This document shows, one piece after another, positions 56,420-64,000 of a stretch of 64,000 nucleotides of DNA (its first letter is position 1; each line of letters starts with the position of its first letter). The position numbers and the translations under genes were made by a program. Below the pieces are notes generated by a model that saw only the letters and a program-made list of their open reading frames with translations, had not been told where the DNA came from and did no database searches. This DNA comes from Rhododendron vialii (lineage: Eukaryota > Streptophyta > Magnoliopsida > Ericales > Ericaceae): the NCBI RefSeq assembly GCF_030253575.1, contig NC_080564.1:9220501-9284500 (forward strand), written 5' to 3'.

Positions 56420-57125
56420 TATAAAAATTGCTGAACTTTGGCCAGAGTTTAACCAATATATATGTAGCACATGCTAGTGCTCGTGCTCCGACTTTCTTTA
56501 TTTACTAGAACGAAACGAGATTATCATTCCAAAAGTTGAAACCCGGCCTAAATAGGGAGGGGGAATTGGGATCACTATCACCCGTAAATACAAGCAATTA
56601 AGCACTAACGAATAACGATAGTTTGACAAGGCTGAATCCACAGTGAACTACAATAATATACCATAAGCAAATCAAACTGAATTTCAAGCAAGTGCCCCAA
56701 CTCATTTTTTCACTACATATTTGTGTGAGCCAAAAACTCATAACTACGATCTTACATGATTTTCAAAGGAGGAGTGATTTTAGAACTTCCTTTTTTATAA
56801 TCGCACTTCTCTTTTTTGTCTTTATTTATGTGACATTACAGTATTGCCCTTTAATGATTTAACTTTTGACATATTTAAGGACAGTATTGTATTTTTACAT
56901 AGTTAAAAAGACAAAAGGGGAGTGCGCCCCTTTTCAAAGCTATTAACACTATTTTCAGAGCAACTAGAACCATATAGTAATGGGATATGCATAAGCCCAA
57001 ATCCGGTTCACATTCAGCCTAATCAAAACAAATTTCAAAACCCAAGCATGTCCACTTAGGTCATACACAGAGTATTTGTTTTTTTGTTAATTTATTTTTA
57101 ACAACCTTATGGCTCAAATTCGATG

Positions 57126-58068
57126 GCAGAAATTTTGAGAAGGAATGAGAATGTGATGTCATACTTTCATAATTCCAATGTTCGGAAGAGACAACAATAT
57201 GAATGTGATGTCATACTTTCGTGATTCCCACGCTTGGAAGAGACAAGAATATGAATGTAATTCCCGATGACACATCCAACTAGAAATCACATTCCTAAAT
57301 TGAGTAGGAATCTTGTCATTCTCTTACCCCATCATAATCATAGATTCCTAGTTCAATCAATAAAAAAACAAAGAAAATGTTGGCTCTGATAAATTTTCAA
57401 AATAGTTATTTTTTGCATTAGATTACTAAATTAATTCAAACACCAGAGTAAAATTACTTAAGATATTATTATATTTTTAGGAATTAAATTCCCAGTAATC
57501 ATATTTTTATTCCTACTCAAGAAAATTCCTAGGAATTCGATTCCTTGTAAATCATTTCTTATTCCTACTGAAAATATTCTGGTCATCCACACAAAGCCTT
57601 AAATTGTCAGTTTCTTTCCTTTTTGAATAAATTTCATAAATAGTTTAAAATAAATTTAAAACGTAATCAAAATAGATTGGGCCAGGCCGGGCAACAAACA
57701 ACATCCCAAGCCCAAATCATTTAAGCCCAACCAAGCTCTTTGGACCAGAGTAGCAATCCTAACTACCAAGCCCTTAAATAAAATAATATGGAAAAATAAC
57801 GGTCCAGAACGTGTTTTGAAAAAAAATACTCACTAAGAACATTTTCAGCATTAACAAATATTCTCAGCATGTCCTTGGCGGGTATTAATTATCAAAACAC
57901 ATCATGGGCCGTCATTTTCCCTTAAAATATCAGGCCGGGCCGGGCGGTCATCTAACTCATCTCAGACCCGACTTGTTTGTAGATGCCCACTCTTGCTTTG
58001 AACATTTCCAAACTCTTTCAGGCTTCAGCGTCTTCCCATTGTTGCGAAATCTATTCTAATATATATAA
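57126..58068. other. Non-duplicated segment between unit 2 parts, with a 52-bp tandem repeat
   Basis: 57149-57200 and 57201-57252 are two copies of a 52-bp unit beginning gaatgtgatgtcatactttc. The rest has ggaattc/gaattcc-type motifs (57480-57560) and no gene. Confidence 0.5.
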
Positions 58069-58712
58069 GAGCATCCACAGTGGATTAATCAAAATTAAAA
58101 TTTTACTAAGGTTACTAATATTTGCTCAAAAAAGTGCTTACATTGAAATAATCAAACTTAACAACCTCTTAACAACAAATCAAATGTTGCTCCTTGGATA
58201 ACCAATACTAGTAAATCTTTTATCAATAATCAAATTTAGTAAATCCCAAATCTTTCAAATCAAGTACACTACCATTACAAAAAAAAAAAAAATATCTTCT
58301 CTCTCTCTCAACCATATTGTCACAAATTTATTTTAAAAAATAGGTTTTTTAAAAATCTTTTGTTACACAAAAAAAAGTTTTCAAAAAAATTATTTTTTTC
58401 AAAAACTTTTTTCTTTTCTAATTATTTTTTTCAGAAAATAATTTCGAAAAAATGTTTTGGAAAATTACTTTGTATTTCTAATAAATAATTTTTATTACTT
58501 TGAAAACTATTAAAATAAAAAGTTTTCTATATAAATAGTTTTAGTTTTTTTGTAGTTTGAAAAAGTGATGTGGCAAATTTTGGTTATCCAATTTTAATTA
58601 TTTCATTGTAGACCTCTACATTGCTAATCTTGGCAACCCCTTAAATGGATAATAAAAAGGTGATGTGACAACTTTTGATTATTCGATTTTGAGTAGTCTA
58701 CTACGGATGCTC
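58069..58712. mobile_element. F5 PIF/Harbinger-like MITE with TAA TSD
   Basis: The ends GAGCATCCACAGTGGATTAA and CTACGGATGCTC, flanked by TAA (58066-58068 and 58713-58715), enclose 644 bp of poly-A/poly-T-rich DNA. Confidence 0.75.
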
Positions 58713-58860
58713 TAAAGGGGGAGCACTCTTTGGTGTAACCTAAAATGAAGTTGTGTTACAAAAGTGTTTTCCATTTTTTTTCCTAAAATAAAACAATATT
58801 TACTTTTCTCTAAGCTTTCCATGTACAAACTGTCTTGAGTAAGACGGTAAAATACGTAAC

Positions 58861-58896
58861 CTCAACTGCCACTTTTTTTTATCCGCCTCAAATGCC
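58861..58896 (-). repeat. Micro-insert GCGGAT-poly(A), 10-bp flanking repeats
   Basis: CTCAACTGCC (58861-58870) and CTCAAATGCC (58887-58896) flank ACTTTTTTTTATCCGC. Confidence 0.6.
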
Positions 58897-58979
58897 TCCT
58901 TATACCCCACGTTCTCCTTCTCTTTTCGTTTTGAGGAAGAACTCTTCCCTTTTTCAATCAACCTTTTACATCTCTTTCC

Positions 58980-59140
58980 CTTCAACTAGCGTTCAACCCG
59001 TTCTATGCACAGACAAAACTAACCTGTTCTAGCGCTGTACCCATTCGATACACGGGACAATTAAAAAAAGTAGGTTCGAACGGGCACAACGCTAGAACGG
59101 GTTAGTTTTGCCCGTGCATAGAACGGATTGAACGCTAGTT
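58980..59140. repeat. Short inverted repeat around AACCTGTTCTAGCG
   Basis: ctagcgttcaacccgttctatgcacagacaaaac (58987 onward) and its near-complement gttttgcccgtgcatagaacggattgaacgctag (about 59106-59139) form arms with a loop of roughly 85 bp. Probably another foldback element. Confidence 0.6.
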
Positions 59141-59300
59141 CACCAACAATCAAATGGCAATAAACAACAACAAAAATGCATGACTCAAAGAAGGCAAACA
59201 TGATTTGAATTTTTTCTTCACCGATTAAATAATAATAAAGTCAAACTACTATGTCATGCTACACAATAGTTCTCGACATTTTTCTTCCTACCCTTCGGCT

Positions 59301-59771
59301 CTAAGACAACCCGATTCTATTCATCGAATGGTGGTTTCTCTGGATCTTCGTCCTCCGAATCTGAAGATATGTCAATGTAGTAGACCGGGGTGGTGCCGAT
59401 GGTCCGGAGTAATGAAATCTCACGCTCTCACGTGAAGCTTGGTGGTAAGAAACATATGGCTGGGTCAAAACTTCTGCTCTTAATTTATTGTACTTCACAT
59501 CATCCTTCAGAATCCGATATGCTTCCTGGTACTTCCGGATATGATTCTTTATGCAGTGACACACCAGTTGCTTCTGTTTCCCTTCCTCGACAACCACGGA
59601 GTCCTCAATCACCTTCTTCATGTCGTGCTTGATGCTTTTTTCAGCTTGCCATTTGAGTCTCCCTTGGTGTTCACGTTCATCCCAGGATTTGATTTGACGT
59701 CCTCGCTGAGTATAGCGGCCATACGTATCAAAACTCGTACCATATGATCCTGACGAATAAGAGCTCGTCAT
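59301..59771 (-). CDS. Unrecognised protein, possibly element-derived
   Basis: The minus-strand frame encodes 156 residues. The start ATG follows a good acceptor (aaaatgtag|g), suggesting an intron in the 5' UTR. The N-terminus is Ser/Gly/Tyr-rich (MTSSYSSGSYGTSFDTYGRY). A basic, probably helical middle includes KWQAEKSIKHDMKKVIEDS and CIKNHIRKYQEAYRILKDD. The frame ends in a poor Arg-rich tail, while an overlapping frame gives a much more protein-like acidic ending, IDISSDSEDEDPEKPPFDE then stop (about 59317-59375). A frameshift near 59400-59440 is therefore likely. I do not recognise the family; the location in a segment missing from unit 1 suggests it came with an insertion. Confidence 0.45.
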   Translation of the reverse strand: MTSSYSSGSYGTSFDTYGRYTQRGRQIKSWDEREHQGRLKWQAEKSIKHDMKKVIEDSVVVEEGKQKQLVCHCIKNHIRKYQEAYRILKDDVKYNKLRAEVLTQPYVSYHQASRESVRFHYSGPSAPPRSTTLTYLQIRRTKIQRNHHSMNRIGLS

Positions 59772-61989
59772 CCTACATTTTAAAATTTAATATTTAAATG
59801 GTATAATCTTCATACTAAAAAAAATGACAATAATAATTTGGCGCATGAGAGGGCTATATATTTACAATACGATTAAATACCTATACTCATGAAACCTAGT
59901 GCTGCCCAATCTACCCAAGGCCAAGGGTTTGAACCTAAAGCTCTGATACCAAAGCTCAACAAATAGGGAGCAAAACAAACACACACAAAAATTTAGTGGC
60001 AATCAAAAAACTACTGAGAAACTGGTGTATTCTACGGCCAATTGTCCCACAATCCTTAATTACCAATTATCAATAGCAGAACACACCATGAACTAAAGTT
60101 TGAAACTGCTCATTGCGTGTGATTTGGTTCTTCAAACTGGTGTCTTAGTAAAATAATACTCACATTTTGAAAATGCACAATGGACCATGGACACTTGATT
60201 ATTCCTATTCTATATTCCTACTTTCAGAAAATGTAAATAATGTAAGGAAAATACTATGAGAATGTGGGGAAAAAGCTGGCCGGATGCCCAAAAAAAAAAA
60301 AAATTGAAAGATAGGTATATGAAGCAGAGAGGAAATCATACCTAGTGGTTAGCAGAATTGAGTGGTGCAAGATCCGAATTGCTTTCAAAATAAAAAGAGT
60401 ACGTGGGGTAAAAATACATGAAAAAGATGTAGCGGTGGACTTACTACGTATGGATTGATTTGTAACCTTCACCTTCTCGCAGCAATACGGAAATGGTGAG
60501 GAGTTGCATGAGAAAGAATAAATAGTAGAAGAAGAGGAAAATAAGGGAGAATGAGGACTTGGGGTTTTTATTTTTTGTTTTTGTTCCAGAAAAGAATGGG
60601 GATGGGGAGCTTGGAGGTTTTGGAAGCTCACACACATTTTCATAATATGTTAGATTTAATTTAATGGCTTATTCTTTCCGCTTTCAAATCTTCTATTCCT
60701 GCAAATCTACCAAAACTACTCTCCCTTTGTCTCCCATTTGCTTACTGCCATAGTGTATATCTAAGGGAGTTGAATGCAAATTGAAGGGACCAAAACCACA
60801 CCAGACATAAAACGTACACACGTCTTCTTCCCTGCCATTTTCTTCTTTATTTTTTTTTTGCAAGTTTAAGTAATTTTCTTTCCCGTATTATTGCCTTCAA
60901 TTTGTTTAGAAAAAAATTTACGAGATAAAAAATTATAGGCTTCCCAATTAGTAATTTTGTTGCATGTTAAAAAGAGTTTAGAAACCCTATATCATTACCC
61001 GCTTAACAATTTATGGAAATTTTTATGATTAAATTTTACTCAATTCAAGGTTCTATGAAAATTGGTACGTTCCGGTACTTAAAATAATTTTATTTTAGAT
61101 TAATTGTACATCTGGCGATTGGCTGAAAACAAATGGCTATTTGCCACTCCTGAAAGTGGCTTTCAGTTCAGAAACTGAAGATAAATAGTGTGATTTAAGC
61201 TTAAAAAGGGTTTTCAGAGGATGTTCAACAACTTAGGTCCACAATCGTACAAGCAAGACTTTGTACTCATAGGCAAATATTCGTGAAAACTTGTTCATCA
61301 TAGAGAAATGACCAAGATTGGACTTAAATACTTGCTGAGCCAAATGAGAGGTATCAACAACACCAAAGGCCAAAAAAACACATTCAATCCCTTACAAAAA
61401 AATTCACTCCATGAACCTCAAAGGCTAAATAAGAAGATTGGGCTATAGTCATGCAAACAAGTCAAAGGTTATAGTCATTGATCTCTCTAAAACATGAAAA
61501 ATTATTTTCAGTTGCATGCAAGCTTTGCGCGAAAAGTCTAATGCTCACTATGTAGATATCATCGTTGGGATGCTCCCAAGGTGACTTAAAAATATTTATC
61601 CAGCCAAATACAAGGATGTGTCAAAAGGTCTCAACGATTTTGTAGTGCAGAAGCGATCTATAAAAGTGTAGTGGACCATCCCAGCTGTCAATCTTAGCAA
61701 TTAAAGGCTTGAGGCTCAGTTTGGAACTTAAGGAAAGGAAAGTAAAATAAAAGACAAGAAAACTAAAAAAAATTTCCCTCCTATTGTTTGGTGGGAAGAG
61801 AAAGAGAGAAGAAAATAACAATTTTAAGTTTTGTGAATATAAATTTTCCTTCCTATTTTCCTCTCATTTTCCTCCCACTTTATTTTCTTTTCCTTTCCTT
61901 TCTTTTCTTTAGATTCCAAACACAGCCTGAGTTTAAAATCTAATCCTTTTGAAGAGTCATTTTTAAAGTTAGAAAATTGAAAACACTTT
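59772..61989. other. Non-coding flank of the 59.5-kb frame and unassigned DNA
   Basis: It may include 5' UTR/intron sequence for the minus-strand gene (a Ser-rich open frame at 60254-60643 looks untranslated). At 59940-59951 the minus strand reads TGGTATCAGAGC, the classic primer-binding site complementary to initiator tRNA-Met, but without an LTR end in front. The remainder is AT-rich and unassigned. Confidence 0.35.
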
Positions 61990-62159
61990 AGACAACTGAG
62001 ATGAGTTGCTGCACCACTACTACAGGGTCTCCGGACCCCTTTTGGAAACTTGGAATCATTATTAACAAAAAGCTACGGAGACATTTCGAAAACTTTAGGG
62101 AGGTCTCTGCAATTATTTGAAAACATGAGGAAGTTCATTGAAATTTACCCTATTAGAAT

Positions 62160-63097
62160 TTATTGCTGTAAAGCTGTTCGCGAACTTTTCGAAGCTCGGC
62201 TCAGTAAGACTTCGTTTGAGTTTGACTCATCTACTAAACGAATTGAACCTGAATATCAATTTTAGGCTCGTTCCATAAATGAGCTGAACACGAGCTTAAT
62301 AGTATTCGGCTTGGTTAGGCTCGGGAACTTGGGGTTAAAATATAATTAATAATACTTTGGGGGTGTATCTATTAATATTATACATATTAGGGGTATATGT
62401 ATAATTTAATTTTTACTCTTTACTACTCAATTACACCGTCGATTCACTCGATACCAACGAAATCGAGGAGTCCGCTGCAGAAAAGTTACGGTTTTCACCC
62501 GCCCACTGCTCGCTCGCTCCGCTGCTCCTCTCGTCCGCCCCCCTCCACCGCCTCTCTCTGCCACCTTCTCTCTCTCTCCAAAATAATCAAGTTGCTCCGA
62601 TCTAATCCGTCCAATCGTACGAGGTATTCTTTTTTGATATTACACCCTGTTATTGTTTGTTTCTGGTTCATGCTCCTCCTGTTTGGAGATTTCTAGTTCA
62701 TGCTCTTCCTCTTCATCTCTGAACTCAATCTCTCTTATCTCCCATACTCTTATTTTTCATGATTATGTTTTTTTTCTCAATTTTATGTCATATATGCGTG
62801 AATAGTGATTTGGAATTGGAAAAAAATTCTCACGAGCTTGAATTCGAGCCTGAACTGTGTTCGAACAAATAATTGTATTTGAGCCTGAAATTGGCTCAGT
62901 TCGGTTCGTTTAAGTCTAACGAGCCTAAACGAGCCGAGCCCGAGCTTTTAAAGATGTTAACGAGCTGAACTCGAACTCCATTGTCCAGGCTCGATTCTAG
63001 CCCAAGCCGAACGCCGAACTCGAGCTTGACCTACACCTTACCGAACTGATCCCGAATATCACAAGGTTTGGCTCGATTCGGCTCGTCTACAGCCGTA
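62160..63097. mobile_element. hAT-like element in unit 2 cystatin-like gene flank, 8-bp TSD
   Basis: ATTAGAAT is at 62152-62159 and 63098-63105; unit 1 has one copy at 49752-49759. The ends TTATTGCTGTAAAGC and GTCTACAGCCGTA are imperfect inverted repeats. Both subterminal regions are rich in GAGC/GCTC and CGAGCC motifs, and the interior contains a C/T-rich block (62495-62580). 938 bp, non-coding. Confidence 0.85.
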
Positions 63098-63118
63098 ATT
63101 AGAATAGACAGTTGGACA

Positions 63119-63164
63119 GAGGAGTCGTCATTCTTTTTTTTTTATCCGTGAGGAGTCGTCATTC
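63119..63164 (-). repeat. Micro-insert ACGGAT-poly(A), perfect 15-bp TSD, absent from unit 1
   Basis: GAGGAGTCGTCATTC occurs at 63119-63133 and 63150-63164 with TTTTTTTTTTATCCGT between. Unit 1 (about 49774-49791) has a single gaggagtcgtcgttc, so the insertion is directly demonstrated by the paralogue. Confidence 0.88.
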
Positions 63165-63208
63165 GTTCCCAAAATTCTTCTCTCCCCCCTAGGTAAAGAG
63201 GAGATAAG

Positions 63209-63891
63209 ATGGCTAATAGAAGTGCAGGATCCCCGGGACACGTCGGTAGTAGCCAACAACAGCAGCAGTACCGCTCAATGACCCCAGCCGAGTTTGAGAT
63301 CTACCATAAACAGGTCTAGGAGACGGGGGTATGTATATAATTCACGTACTTATATTAGTTAATAGCTTTGAATATCTATCGGAATTTCAAACCGTTATTA
63401 CTTGTATTATATCAGATTGAGCATCAGTACTTTTTATGGTGGCGATGTACAGGGTTTTGATGTCGTTCTCCCCCCCGGTGTGGGTAATTGCGGTTTAATT
63501 TACCCATGCCCGAACTTTGAAAGGAATCCCCGTGTGTTTGAGGAGGTCAATCGTTGTGCAAGCAAGGCAATTGACGTCTATAACAAGGAACATGTACGAT
63601 TTTCCTTCTTTCGTTTTTTCTTCTTCCTTCCATCATTATCTATTTATTAGGTCCTCTAACTTGGCGTTACTGTTGTTCAACTTCTTTCTTGTATCGTAGA
63701 ATACAGAATACCGGTTTCTGAAGGTCACCAAGTTAAACTTTATGTCAGTTTCTGGTTTTAATCATTACATTACCTTTGAGGCCAATGCTAATGCTGCTGC
63801 TCCTATACACTTCCAAGCTCTTGTTTATGCTGGAATCCCTAAGGATAAGATAGAGGTTATCTCTTGCCGTCCTAAACCAAACTCACCGCAG
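63209..63891 (+). pseudogene. Cystatin-like gene, unit 2 copy, nonsense in exon 1, partial at edge
   Basis: Exon 1 is 63209-63328, exon 2 63453-63593 and exon 3 63700-63891; all have GT/AG borders and are phase 0. Exon 1 reads MANRSAGSPGHVGSS... TPAEFEIYHKQV and then TAG at 63317-63319, where unit 1 has CTG at the next codon position. Exons 2 and 3 are otherwise open and conserved (FDVVLPPGVGNCGLIYPCP; VSGFNHYITFEANANAAAPI; VYAGIPKDKIEVISCRPKP). The terminal exon lies outside the window. If a downstream ATG (codon 24) is not usable, the gene is dead. The two copies thus carry different, independent lesions. Confidence 0.6.
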
Positions 63892-64000
63892 GTATGTTTT
63901 TTTTCAACTTCTTTTATTTCTCGTCGTGATAGTATTGGTAATTATGGTTTTATACAGAATACCGGTTTCAGAAGTCATTATAATAGTTGTAATTTCTGAA

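Larger units (their letters stand above)
51790..64000. repeat. Segmental duplication, unit 2 (runs off the right edge)
   Basis: Collinear with unit 1 from 51790 to 57125, and again from about 61990 to the window end. The stretch 57126-61989 has no counterpart in unit 1, where the two flanks are directly joined at about 49602. It contains the second PSK gene and the second cystatin-like gene. Confidence 0.8.

Noticed and set aside
59931..59960. Possible tRNA or SINE promoter (ggttcaaaccc plus tggtatcagag)
   Set aside because: B-box-like and PBS-like text is present, but no cloverleaf or A-box/B-box spacing of a tRNA gene could be built.

Overview
The window looks like nuclear DNA of a flowering plant, most likely a eudicot. 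It is AT-rich and intron-containing, full of plant-type MITEs, a Helitron, a solo LTR and microsatellites, and its recognisable genes are plant families: a group-S-like bZIP factor, a mitochondrial SCO1/HCC1 copper chaperone and two phytosulfokine (PSK) precursors. The cystatin-like fragments faintly suggest an asterid, but this cannot be settled from sequence alone. No tRNA, rRNA or CRISPR was recognised.

Layout. 1-15.3 kb: a single-exon bZIP gene (minus strand, 4548-5309) with a TATA box and a cluster of ACGT-core sites upstream, set among MITEs, a solo LTR and several very small insertions. 15.6-19.6 kb: a complete six-exon SCO1-type gene (minus strand); all splice sites, phases and the CPDIC copper site can be read. 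19.6-28.4 kb: repeats, a fragment of an RNase H1 N-terminal (viroplasmin-like) domain, and a 2.45-kb element built around about two dozen short palindromes. That element sits in one of two dispersed copies (14.5-15.3 and 21.2-24.6 kb) of the same sequence. 28.5-31.7 kb: a large near-perfect inverted duplication (arms about 1.2 kb, 28-bp spacer) of a membrane-protein pseudogene, a candidate hairpin-RNA locus. 31.7-37.6 kb: microsatellites (including 31 consecutive G), an LTR-retroelement-like remnant and foldback MITEs.

37.6-64 kb is a head-to-tail segmental duplication. Unit 1 (about 37.62-51.78 kb) and unit 2 (about 51.79 kb to beyond the right edge) each carry one PSK gene followed by one cystatin-like gene. 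Unit 1 took up most of the later insertions: a TTA-flanked MITE, a 3.85-kb Helitron carrying an RPA1-like gene, a Mutator-like MITE, two hAT-like elements, a MITE ending about 85 bp upstream of the PSK TATA box, and one micro-insert. Unit 2 lacks all of these and so serves as a natural empty-site control; in turn it has its own 146-bp and 938-bp insertions and one micro-insert. Both PSK copies keep the DYIYTQ peptide, but the unit 2 copy has lost 12 codons. Both cystatin-like copies are broken, by different lesions.

Of the genes, SCO1 works in copper delivery to cytochrome c oxidase, PSK in secreted peptide growth signalling and bZIP in transcription. They do not form a pathway. The most unusual material is structural: the micro-insertions (poly-A tails with 6-7 bp of unique sequence, flanked by 10-17 bp target-site duplications), the palindrome-array element, the inverted duplication, and the Helitron with two 3' termini.
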